Positions 55,851 to 64,000 of a stretch of DNA of 64,000 nt are shown here, in pieces (position 1 is the first letter of the stretch; every line of letters begins with the position of its first letter). Under the pieces are notes generated by a model. It was not told where the DNA came from and did not search any database. It saw nothing but the letters and a program-made list of their open reading frames with translations. This DNA comes from Diplonema papillatum (Eukaryota > Euglenozoa > Diplonemea > Diplonemida > Diplonemidae), in assembly GCA_030068145.1 (NCBI GenBank), contig JAPJBO010000915.1, positions 1 to 64,000 of the forward strand. Reading direction: 5' to 3'. The translations under genes were made by a program, and so were the position numbers.

Positions 55851-56120
55851 TTTGCGTGGGGGGTCAGGGGGGTCACCTACAAGAGCCGAGACAGCAGGCG
55901 AGGCCGGAGGCCGAGGCTGGGTGATGCCCGAGAAGGCCGAGACAGGGCAGGCGAGGCCAGAGGCCGAGGCTGGGTGATGCACGAGAGGTCCCGGGCAACA
56001 GCACAGTCGAGTGCAGAGGCGGGCCCGCGGAGGCTGTGAGAGGGACTCAGGATGAGGTTAACAAACACACTGTCTTGTTTCTTGTTTAACACAAAGTCAG
56101 CCAGGCCCAAACCAAGTAAC

Positions 56121-58754
56121 ATGTCGCTTGCGAGTTTCGGTTTCCGTGCGGCCGCTGCACGTGGCCCCTCAGACGAAACCATCCAGTTCGACTACGCGAA
56201 CTGGAGAGGACCGAAGCTTGAGAAGCAAGCAAGCCTCAGGCGCATCAACCAGGGGACAGGCAGCAACAGGCTGAAGAACGCCGAGTTGCTGGCTAAGGTG
56301 AAGGCCTACGATGCTGCTCAAAAGAAGATCGCCGCCGAGAATGCTCTCACTGCTCGCACATCAGCCGAAGACCTGCCCGCTCAAGCAGAAGTTGCCATCC
56401 CAACACCACCTGCTGCAGTTGAACCCCCCGCATTTGAAGGCTACGAGGTTGTTGCCGAGTATGAGTCGGACCCAGATGATGACAGTCTTGTCGGACTTTC
56501 CGTTCTTGCTTTAGTAGCTGTCGTGGTCGTGATCCTGTCCGGTTCAGCAGTGGCATTTGAGCCGATTGTTGTTGACGACGAGCCCGCTCCTGAGTCGGAA
56601 GAAAACACGAAGTTTCGTACATTTGGCAGTGGCAAAATTCTGCGATCCACTGTTGACAGGTGGCTTGCCGAGTATCCATGGCTCGATGTGTCAGATGCGG
56701 GGGCCCAGTGCAAGGTTTGCAGCCAAAAGTTTCCGCGTACAAGAGCAGTCCTCATCAACATGCCTTACGCCGACCAAACGCACCTCCGAAACCGCATGAA
56801 GAAGCACGAAACGTCCGCCGAGCATGTTTCTGTCTCTGACATTATGACAAACCTTCGTTCAGGTGTCAGTAAGATGCGGGCTCAACTGCGCAAGATTGTC
56901 AAAACAATCTTTAAAATCGCACGCCTGGAAATCCCCCACACGGTGCACGTGCACGACTTGCTATCCTTCTTTTCTTGCTTGCACCAGGACCGCGATTTCT
57001 GTGCTTGGCTGAAGCAGGATGTGACGTATACATCGTCAACTGTGGTGAGAGAGCTTCTGGAGTTGATCGGCTTGGTATTAGAGAAGCGGCTGTACACCGA
57101 GATTAGGGAGTCCCGGTTTTGGTCAGCCACAGCAGATGCAACAACCGACGTGACGGGAAAGCACCAACTTGTGGCCACCGTTCGTTACCTCAGGAGAAAT
57201 GCTGTCCAAGAGCGCTTCATTGGCCTTGAAGTCCTGCACGATCAAACTGCAACCGGCTACGCAACGAAGATAAAGCAGATGCTGTGTTATCTCCCGAAGG
57301 GCTCGTTCGTATCCTGCTCGTTTGATGGGGCTTCGGCGATGTCTGGGAAGTTTCAGGGTGCCGAGAAGAAGGTTCGCGGTGGGATCAATGCTACTGCGCT
57401 CTTCATGTGGTGTTGTGCCCACGTCCTCAACCTCCTTGCCCAGGATGGCATAAAAGCAGTTGCGTTCATGGGAGACTTCTTCAGAACCGTCCGCGCCCTT
57501 TGGCTGATCTTCTCCGACTCCGACATCAACAAGCTACTTCTGAGCAGCGTATTCGCAGACCCGACATTTGCAGCGATGTGTGAGAAGGTGAATCGTGCCC
57601 TGGTGGAGCCGTCCGATACACGCTGGCTGGCCTACTGGAGAAGTGTCTCTGTCATCCGTATGCAGTATTCTGCAATACGCGAAGCCCTTAGACGCATCTG
57701 GAACGAGCGGAACAGCACCCACGCAGAGCACCTGTACAAAGAGGTGAGTAAGCCGCAATTTTTTGCATGTCTTGCACTTGCGTGTGACGTTCTGGAAAAG
57801 CTGCATGCAATCTCTCTTGTTTTCCAAGGAACCGCGACCACCATCTCGGATGTTTGCAGAGAAGTGGACTCGCTCGAAGCAGAATTGAGGGCACTAAGCT
57901 CGGAAGAAAGGGCCAAAAAGATCACGAAATACTACACTTGCTGGCGCCGTTCGTTCTTCGAAGCGACCAACGTTGCCGTTACCCCTGCAGCGTTCAGCAC
58001 ATTCCATCAGACTATCGCCTCCCCATACATTGCTGCACTCCTCAAGTCCACAACGGTCCGGTTTGAATCCAAGGAAGTTCTTCGGCACTTCGTTGTCTTT
58101 GACCGCATTGCGTGGCCAGAGGGCGCGCACCTTACAAACTGGGGGGATGAACACATCCGGGAGCTCTACAGATACTACAGCAAGCCCGGCCGGGTCACGT
58201 ACCGACAATATGAAGTGGACGTGCCAGCAACAGACACGATGCCTCGACCCACATACAGCACCACTCGCTCGGAAACGAAGACAGACCACGGCACTCCCCT
58301 TTTGCACGGAATGACCGAGGCAGACCTGGTGAGAGACTGGACCCTACTTAAGGAGGTTCTACGCGCCTCAAGATACTCCAAAAATGCACACGCGGTGTAT
58401 CAAGCCTTCGCCCCTGATGGCACTGCGAGTGCCCGCATGCAGCCATTGAGACAACTGGTCGAACTGGCACAGACCATTGTCAGTTCCTCTGCAGAAAGTG
58501 AACGCCAGTTCAGTACCCTGGCCCGTGTAAAGACCCGACTGCGCAACCGCATGCTGAACACGACACTGCGCGCCCTCTTTTTCATCGAAGACACCGATGA
58601 GAAGGAGATGGACGACGCGACTGCGGAGGAGGTAATCGACCTTTTTACTTCTGGCTTCGCAGCCGAAGCCCTAAGGGCAGCATGGTTTGCTGGAGAGTCT
58701 GAGCCGGTGGAGAAGGTAGCGAAAAAGCGCAAAATTGACTTGACACTACCCTGA
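56121..58754 (+). CDS. hAT transposase (hAT-4), 877 aa
   Basis: The frame opens at 56052; the ATG at 56121 (MSLASFGFRAAAARGPSDET) reads as the better start. Residues ~125-165 hold an unusual hydrophobic stretch (LVGLSVLALVAVVVVILSGS) that could span a membrane. A TTF-type zinc finger follows (WLAEYPWLDVSDAGAQCKVC…H, ~205-260). Catalytic region: Asp in FWSATADATTDV, Asp in SCSFDGASAMSGK, WCCAHVLNLLAQ (CxxH motif), SDTRWLAYWRS (RW motif). The C-terminus has SSSAESERQFSTLARVKTRL with the catalytic Glu, the ZNF862/DUF4371-type hAT group. Basic tail KVAKKRKIDL. Intact, intronless, somewhat longer than average. Confidence 0.88.
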   Translation: MSLASFGFRAAAARGPSDETIQFDYANWRGPKLEKQASLRRINQGTGSNRLKNAELLAKVKAYDAAQKKIAAENALTARTSAEDLPAQAEVAIPTPPAAVEPPAFEGYEVVAEYESDPDDDSLVGLSVLALVAVVVVILSGSAVAFEPIVVDDEPAPESEENTKFRTFGSGKILRSTVDRWLAEYPWLDVSDAGAQCKVCSQKFPRTRAVLINMPYADQTHLRNRMKKHETSAEHVSVSDIMTNLRSGVSKMRAQLRKIVKTIFKIARLEIPHTVHVHDLLSFFSCLHQDRDFCAWLKQDVTYTSSTVVRELLELIGLVLEKRLYTEIRESRFWSATADATTDVTGKHQLVATVRYLRRNAVQERFIGLEVLHDQTATGYATKIKQMLCYLPKGSFVSCSFDGASAMSGKFQGAEKKVRGGINATALFMWCCAHVLNLLAQDGIKAVAFMGDFFRTVRALWLIFSDSDINKLLLSSVFADPTFAAMCEKVNRALVEPSDTRWLAYWRSVSVIRMQYSAIREALRRIWNERNSTHAEHLYKEVSKPQFFACLALACDVLEKLHAISLVFQGTATTISDVCREVDSLEAELRALSSEERAKKITKYYTCWRRSFFEATNVAVTPAAFSTFHQTIASPYIAALLKSTTVRFESKEVLRHFVVFDRIAWPEGAHLTNWGDEHIRELYRYYSKPGRVTYRQYEVDVPATDTMPRPTYSTTRSETKTDHGTPLLHGMTEADLVRDWTLLKEVLRASRYSKNAHAVYQAFAPDGTASARMQPLRQLVELAQTIVSSSAESERQFSTLARVKTRLRNRMLNTTLRALFFIEDTDEKEMDDATAEEVIDLFTSGFAAEALRAAWFAGESEPVEKVAKKRKIDLTLP

Positions 58755-59039
58755 AACCTTGCTGCACCTCCTTGTCCTGTCTTGACTTCTTCTTTTGTTA
58801 ACTTGTACCCGTCCCTTCCACCAGACCAACCGCACGTATTCTCCGACTCTCTCTTCCTCCTTGCACCACGAACCGCCGAAGACTCAGAATGGAAGGACAG
58901 ATGCGGGTGGACGGGCTCTGTACGACGTGAGGGCGAGAAAAATTTTCTCGCTGACAGAAGAAATTTTTTCGCCAGCATTTTTGGCCTTGCTGGCGGGCAG
59001 AATAACCCCTGCACTCGGTAGTGAAAAAGAAATTTCTCC

Positions 59040-59225
59040 GCCTTTCTTTCTTTCTTTCTTTATTTCTTTACTTATTTCCGTCTTCTTTCTTATTTCCCTC
59101 GTCGACCCCCCCCCTTCCTATCCCCTAACCTGTGGACCTGTCACTCGTGCGCGTGTCTCTTGGCGCAAACGGGCTAGTAACGCCCGACCGTTCCGGATGC
59201 TGCTCTTCTGAGCGGCTGAAGGAAC
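59040..59225. repeat. T/C-rich simple sequence
   Basis: CTTTCTTTCTTTCTTTATTTC run near 59042-59100; no gene. Confidence 0.6.
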
Positions 59226-59289
59226 GGTGCTTGTTTTTCATTCATTCATTCATTCCGCCTTTTTTTTAGCCCATGGTCCAGAGGTTACC

Positions 59290-59503
59290 ACACCCACACA
59301 GGGGTTTGGGGGTCGGTGGTTCGATTCCTGCCGGAAATCGTTTTTTTGGGTTTTTGAAACAGCCCCAAAACCGACCTTTTGTCCATCTGCACGCCAGATT
59401 TTGGTCGCCACGCGAGCTGATTGCTTGCCCATAATCGCCAGGGATAGCTCTTTCCATCCCAAAAAAAGTTTCCCAAAAATTTGACCCAAAACAGGCTGCT
59501 TTT
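59290..59503 (+). repeat. SINE-like dispersed repeat, diverged copy 3
   Basis: Head with B box GGTGGTTCGATTCCTGCCGG, then T-run, CATCTGCACGCCAGATTTTG, GCTTGCCCATAATCGCC and GGCTGCTTTTCAGACGG in the same order as at 55286-55483. Confidence 0.55.
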
Positions 59504-59587
59504 CAGACGGAAAATCTGTGACACTTTTTCGTGGAATGAGTGATATAACGTTATATAACGTTATTCCCGGAGTTATTTGTTACCCCC

Positions 59588-59934
59588 CCAGGCATCTTGT
59601 TAAGAACCATCCATCCATCCATCAGCCGGCTGACCCCCCCCCCCCCCCCCCCCTCAGGCTATTTTCACTGTGGAGGGGGGAGACGCTACCTGTCACACTC
59701 TAAGGTGGTCACCACGGTGGGCGGTCAGAAAAAAAATTTTTTTTTTTTGCCCCAAATACCCCAAATACCACACTTTGGAAAATTTTTGTGGGCCCACTTT
59801 TGGCAGGGAATTTTGACCATTTCACCTTAGAGAATTTGACCACCCAGCCTCCAAGGCAACTGCACTGTAGAGGGGGGGGGGTCTGGTTTATCCGGCCATC
59901 CGGCCAAAGTGGCTGATCCTTAACAAGAGCGCTG
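59588..59934 (+). mobile_element. G-run-flanked MITE, copy in hAT-4
   Basis: Complement of 33947-34290, nearly identical, with C-runs at both edges and inside (59634-59653). Inserted between the inner inverted repeat and the outer TAACG region of hAT-4. Confidence 0.75.
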
Positions 59935-60077
59935 TACCCCCCCCCCTAAATCCAGAAAAACCGTTATTGACCGTTATAAAACCGTTATTTGCCATTTTTG
60001 GTCGAAAAATAACGTTATTTGACCGTTATAACGTTATATATGAGCCAATTCACCTACCCCCCCTGAAAGCGACTTGA

Positions 60078-60126
60078 GCTCGATTACACTCGATTACGCG
60101 TCGATTACACTCGATTACACTCGATC
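60078..60126 (+). repeat. CTCGATTACA tandem repeats
   Basis: Five imperfect copies of (A)CTCGATTAC(A); an inverted pair (GAGCGTAATCGAGTGTAG) occurs at 61816-61833, so 60060-61835 may be bracketed by one inverted repeat. Confidence 0.7.
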
Positions 60127-60349
60127 AGCTTTTGGTGAATTGGGGGGGTACTGTAACAATTGATTAAACACACAACACTCAGCCGATCCTGATTAGCCGA
60201 TGCAACGTACTGTGGGGCATGATTACGCCTCGGATCCTCGGTTGTGCTCCTTAGCTGGATCGCTAGCTCGAGGGAGGAAACTGTGTTGTTCAGCAGTGGG
60301 CTCGGCAGCGGGAATCATTTCCTGCACGTGTTCTCCGTGAACGCCCACT

Positions 60350-60720
60350 GCGGCTACAGAAGGGCCGACGACAGGGAGCGTCTCATCACTGACGTCCACA
60401 CAGACAGGCGGCGGCCCTTGGGGACGTGCCGGTTGCCATCGTCGGTGACGATTAACACCAACCGCGAGTCATCGGATGCATGCTCAGGACGGGGGGGCAC
60501 GATGCTGCAGCGACGGAGCGCCCCCGAATACATATGAGCGTGAGACCACACTCGGTTCCAGGATTGACTACATCCTTCTAAACGAGGTAGCGACCCGCTC
60601 GCTGAAGTCCATGGCTAGGGGTCAGCGCCTTGGGCAGGTGCACCAGACCATAGACGGCTACTTGATCCGCAACGTCAAGTATGGACAGAGGCTGGTCCTT
60701 CGCGCGGGCGGCCCTCTGGT
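60350..60720 (+). pseudogene. LINE endonuclease (EEP) fragment
   Basis: TYERETTLGSRIDYILLNEV (about 60535-60595) matches the C-terminal EEP motif (TY…SRIDYILV) of non-LTR retrotransposons. In another frame just upstream, PSSVTINTNRESSDACSGRG resembles the preceding …L.I.NT…GRGT block. The domain is cut short on both sides and changes frame, so it is dead. Overlapping minus-strand ORFs (60658-61086) are taken as shadows. Confidence 0.4.
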
Positions 60721-61324
60721 CGTCGCGCCGGGAGTCCCTCTCCTTCTCGCGCTGTTCGCTGCAACGAAACCATTTTTTCGCCGCGGAGCGGAAGTTGACT
60801 GGCACTTCGGGAGGCATGCCGTCGACTCCAAGAGGGAGCCATATGTGAGACCGGCGAGGATAGCGGCGGTCGACACAAAACCGGCCGGTTCATCGTCGTC
60901 GTACAGACCGGCCCATGCCTCGTAGACGACAACATGCAGCACCCGGCGCCTCTTGGCGACAGTCGAACTCTCCGCCCCGGTCCACTCCTCGTCGGCAACC
61001 TGGCGGATCCTCTTGTACTGGAGGTCCGCCACGCCCTGCTGCCACCCCTCGAGAACCCAGCGCCTCAAAGACGTTCGTCGTGCCATCCGACCCGCCTTGC
61101 AGCGCCGAAACCCTGCCTTCCCAGAACTGCCCGAGCGACATCATTGACATTCCCTCCTTCCTGGTAGGAATCTGAAGCCATACCTCGCAACGGCCGCCTT
61201 GTGTGAAGTCCCCGGAGAAACTCAGCCGGTTCATGTATCTCCTACAAAAGCAGGTGCTTACACAAAAAGAAAGAGACAGGCAGCAGGCGCTTGTGCCATT
61301 GGTTTCTGTTTTGCATTTGTCATA
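60721..61324. other. No firm feature
   Basis: Minus-strand frames 60658-61086 and 60890-61234 look partly protein-like (VLEGWQQGVADLQYKRIRQV) but have no motif. CCTACAAAAGCAGGTGCTTA near 61240 is the complement of part of the A2 block at 30868-30895, a possible scrap of that YR element. Confidence 0.3.
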
Positions 61325-61812
61325 GATGGCCGGTTGATAACGTTATATAACGTTACATAACGGTCGAAAACGCAAAATAACGGAAAAAATAACGCAAATA
61401 ACGGTTTTTGGGAATTTTCAGATTTTGGCCATTTTTTGCCGATTTTTCCATATTTCGGCCATTTTTACCCTTGTGTCCAGATTTCTGGCCGGTTTTTGGT
61501 CAAGCTTGGCCTATTTTCTCAGATTTTGGCCTATTTTGGTAGTACCTTCGACCTCCGTCGATTAGCAGACGGTGCTTGACTGGAGCGTTCACGGGAGGGG
61601 TTTTCTTCACGGATCTTTGAGCACTGAGGGCAAACACTACCGGATTTGGCTCAGAACGAGCTGAAAACGCGCGATTTCACTCACCACAGGCAGAAAAAAA
61701 AATTTGCGAGGTGTGTCCCCTACAGATTTCTCCCTACAACGGTATCATGCGACGAAAATAACGTTATATAACGTTATTATAACGTCATATTGAGCCAATT
61801 CACCCACCCCCT
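61325..61812. mobile_element. ~490-bp MITE with TAACGTTATATAACG ends
   Basis: Left CATAGATGGCCGGTTGATAA + CGTTATATAACG; right ATAACGTTATATAACGTTAT…TGAGCCAATTCACCC. Same ends as hAT-4, no ORF, so a non-autonomous relative. Confidence 0.65.
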
Positions 61813-61893
61813 GATCGAGCGTAATCGAGTGTAGTATTTTGGGGTTAGAATGCAAAGAATCTGTGGCGATAATCTGCATCGCCGACGGCGCGG

Positions 61894-63999
61894 TTATCTC
61901 TTCGCACGTGAAGTGTCATGCTTTCGCCTCTTTAGCTCGTCTTGATCGTCGCGCTCAGGCGCGCGTTTGGTGCTTCGCTTCTTCTTCGATTGCTCGTCGA
62001 GGTTCATCGGTTGCGCGTCGATTTCTGCTTTTTCTCGGCGCCTGGGCGATGGTCGTGGCGCATCGACGCGTCCTTTGCGTCTTTTCGGTACCGGCTCCGC
62101 CGCGGAGTCCGATTGCCGCTTCTTCGCTGGCGTTGATGCCGTCTTCCCGACCTTCGTTGCTGATGTCGGCGTTGATGTTGCGGGCTCTCGCTCGCCTTCC
62201 GCTGCTTCCCGCAGAATGAACACTACGTTCTCACGCTTCGCCTGTCTCGGCGCCGGCGCGGGGCCCTCCAGCTCCGCCTTCCTCTTCTTCGATGCTGCTT
62301 CTTCTCCTCTCTTCTCCTCATAACTCCTCGCCACGGCCGCCAGGTGGTGACCCTTCCGACAGCACAGTTTCGGCCTTCGACTCCGCAAGTCCGCGAGCCG
62401 GCTGCAGTGCGCACACGTCGGCATGCCATGATCAAGGCACCGGTGGTGTCCGTTGCGGCAGCACTCCGCGATCGTCTTGCACGTCGCGCATTGCGTCAGG
62501 CGGTGTTGCGCGCAGAACTTCACCGCAAGGCCGTCGTCTTCCTTGTGGTGGGCCTTACAGCACCACGCCACCGACTTGCCCTGGCGCTTGCACCCGTCGC
62601 ATTTCACCTTCTGGTGCTCGTGGCACACCCGCTCACCCCACTTTTCGTGTCGGGGAACCCCTTCCGGCACGTACCACGGATCCCCTCCGACGACTGCCGT
62701 CTTCTTTCCTTTCTTCTTCTCCGTAGCGTCGTTGAACACCGCCCATCTCGCCGCGCGCTCCGCCCTTCCACCTCCGTACGTCGGGAAAAGGTCCATCCCC
62801 CACGCCTCGCCGTTGAACTCGTGCCGAGCCGTCGTCAGCTGCGTCTCGAGAACTTCCATCGTCTCCGTACCACCACGGAAGATTGGCCTCATCTCGTACC
62901 CCGTGAGGCACGGCGGGGCTCCCACCGTTCTCAACGACCCTATCTTCTCCAATTTCCTTCCCGGCAGAGGCGGTTCGTCGCCGTTCCGCTCCAGCGCGTC
63001 CCCGACGGTCTTCAAAAGCCTTGCGAGTACCCTCGCACGCATGCTCAACGGTGTCCCGTCCGTCGTTGCTACGACACTGCCTGGAAGGTCCAATCCGGTG
63101 TATACCTCAAAGTCGATGGCGAGCTCTGCCGTCGACACGTCACCCGCCACCGACCAGCACATCCCATCCAGCCAATACTGCAGCGCCCGGAACCACCTCT
63201 CTCCTCCGACCGCCGCGAAGGTCCCCGGTCCAGCGATCGCTTCGAAATTCAGCCGGCGCGGGGGGCAGTCGTCAGGGTGCAATTGTCTCCAGGGGTGGCC
63301 GACCGCCCGGTCTCTTCCTTCTCTCTCCAGCCGTCGTCTCTCGTGCATGACCTCCGCCATGAACGTGTGCAGCACTTCGATGTTGACTCGACTTCCCTTC
63401 GGCAGTATCCCGTGTTCTTGCAGGCACGGGGGCCAAGTCGAGCGATCCGCGCCAACAATTTCGGCATATTGGTTTTGCCCTCGGATTCGTTCGTACGCCC
63501 GGCACTGCCACCAAATGTGGCCCAGAGTTTCTTCCGTCGCCTCGTCACAGCGTCTGCACAGCCCGTCACCTCCCCACAGCTTGGCCGCATGTGACTCCGT
63601 CATCACCGACCCAGCCACGACCTCGGCAACGTCCCGTGCAGCCGTCAGCGTTGTCGACGCCTTCAGCCCGTAGGCATTCGTCGCGACGTACTCTACACCT
63701 GCCCGTACCCCATCGAAGTCTACCCGCCTCTTCTCAAGCTCCCCTAGTCGCCAGCCGCGAATCAGCTTTCTCAGGGTGTGCCCTCGCTCCCCCTTGCTTT
63801 GTCGCACCAGCCTCAGCACATTCCCTGCCTCGTCCTCGGCGTTGTCGAAATCTTCCGTCCATCGTATACCGAGCTTTTTTGCATGCTCGGCCGCAATACC
63901 GACCGGTCCCCATGCGCGGATTCTGCTGCCATACGCCCGTCGAACTGTTGCGACGCGGGCCCTCCACGCCGGCCTTTTTCGGCACACTTCTGCGATCAT
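61894..63999 (-). CDS. LINE ORF2, C-terminal part (runs off the window)
   Basis: 701-aa open frame on the minus strand, 5' end outside the window, so RT and endonuclease are not visible. At ~residues 145-175 GDGLCRRCDEATEETLGHIW + WQCRAYERIR is the CCHC finger at the end of non-LTR ORF2 proteins. From ~440 to 560 there are three modules of the form C-x2-H-x4-C-x2-C-x(6-14)-CC-x2-HH: CHEHQKVKCDGC…WCCKAHH, CAQHRLTQCATCKTIAECCR + NGHH, CLDHGMPTCAHC…LCCRKGHH. A long Lys/Arg-rich tail follows. The 53802-54710 fragment keeps two modules. They probably bind zinc and nucleic acid; I know no named domain with this spacing. Confidence 0.75.
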   Translation of the reverse strand: MIAEVCRKRPAWRARVATVRRAYGSRIRAWGPVGIAAEHAKKLGIRWTEDFDNAEDEAGNVLRLVRQSKGERGHTLRKLIRGWRLGELEKRRVDFDGVRAGVEYVATNAYGLKASTTLTAARDVAEVVAGSVMTESHAAKLWGGDGLCRRCDEATEETLGHIWWQCRAYERIRGQNQYAEIVGADRSTWPPCLQEHGILPKGSRVNIEVLHTFMAEVMHERRRLEREGRDRAVGHPWRQLHPDDCPPRRLNFEAIAGPGTFAAVGGERWFRALQYWLDGMCWSVAGDVSTAELAIDFEVYTGLDLPGSVVATTDGTPLSMRARVLARLLKTVGDALERNGDEPPLPGRKLEKIGSLRTVGAPPCLTGYEMRPIFRGGTETMEVLETQLTTARHEFNGEAWGMDLFPTYGGGRAERAARWAVFNDATEKKKGKKTAVVGGDPWYVPEGVPRHEKWGERVCHEHQKVKCDGCKRQGKSVAWCCKAHHKEDDGLAVKFCAQHRLTQCATCKTIAECCRNGHHRCLDHGMPTCAHCSRLADLRSRRPKLCCRKGHHLAAVARSYEEKRGEEAASKKRKAELEGPAPAPRQAKRENVVFILREAAEGEREPATSTPTSATKVGKTASTPAKKRQSDSAAEPVPKRRKGRVDAPRPSPRRREKAEIDAQPMNLDEQSKKKRSTKRAPERDDQDELKRRKHDTSRAKR

Positions 64000-64000
64000 G

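Larger units (their letters stand above)
55083..60058 (+). mobile_element. hAT-4 with TAACGTTATATAACG-rich ends
   Basis: Left end CATAGATGGCCGTTATATAACG + TTATATCACTCATTCCACGA + AAAAGTGTCACAGATTT; the inverted match lies at 59513-59570. Beyond it, TAACG-rich DNA continues to ATATATGAGCCAATTCACC (60055). A MITE (59588-59934) is inserted in the right end. The 61325-61812 element has the same left (CATAGATGGCCG) and right (TGAGCCAATTCACC) words, which supports the boundaries. The exact ends and target duplication are unproved. Confidence 0.6.

Noticed and set aside
62344-63673. Plus-strand ORFs of 406 and 416 aa
   Set aside because: They lie opposite the LINE ORF2, whose CCHC finger and triplicated Cys/His modules show the minus strand is coding.

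Overview
Eukaryotic DNA, almost entirely transposable elements plus one recognisable host gene. Evidence for a eukaryote: a kinesin gene with two GT-AG introns that restore the motor sequence exactly, BED/hAT transposases, LINE fragments, CACTA-like and tyrosine-recombinase (YR) retroelements, and no operons or Shine-Dalgarno spacing. Moderate GC, long intronless ORFs, few introns and dense nested repeats would suit a microbial eukaryote or alga such as a red alga. That placement is a guess.

Layout. 0-3.2 kb: a hAT element (hAT-1) whose transposase lies in two overlapping frames. 3.2-10.6 kb: two inverted copies of a LINE reverse-transcriptase fragment. The left copy is split by an autonomous hAT (hAT-2, 3346-7818, intact 666-aa transposase, array of about 205-bp repeats) and a smaller relative (hAT-3, 7961-9005). 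The right copy is the empty site for both. 9.2-11.8 kb: short tandem arrays and SINE-like pieces. 11.8-22 kb: a 31-bp minisatellite holding YR retroelements with split direct repeats. They are a nearly complete one (gag, YR, RT-RNase H, minus strand, 16570-21290), an inverted 3' fragment (12212-13289), a non-autonomous one (14203-15643), a solo 286-bp terminal unit nested in another element, and an unclassified 641-bp insertion. Where both junctions can be read, the insertions interrupt the minisatellite cleanly, without target duplication.

22.3-28.1 kb: one 1,925-aa ORF combining a papain-like cysteine-protease-like module, a DDE transposase-like domain and zinc fingers. 29.5-31.1 kb: remnant of another YR retroelement, just upstream of the host kinesin (31480-43218, 1,121 aa). 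Kinesin intron 1 is 8,263 bp and carries a MITE, a two-gene CACTA-like transposon, an 855-bp foldback and a ubiquitin-protease fragment. 44-51.4 kb: non-autonomous elements with inverted termini made of short palindromic repeats. 51.4-53.8 kb: nothing recognised. 53.8-54.7 kb: LINE 3' fragment. 55.1-60.1 kb: a hAT (hAT-4, 900-aa ORF) with TAACGTTATATAACG-rich ends. 60.1-64 kb: LINE fragments, the last running off the window and carrying a triplicated Cys/His module.

The elements parasitise each other in layers (hAT in LINE, YR element in satellite, YR unit in YR element, MITE in hAT, CACTA in a kinesin intron). Most autonomous elements are accompanied by shorter relatives that share their terminal repeats and are presumably moved in trans. 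All family names come from motif recognition by eye; no database search was run.
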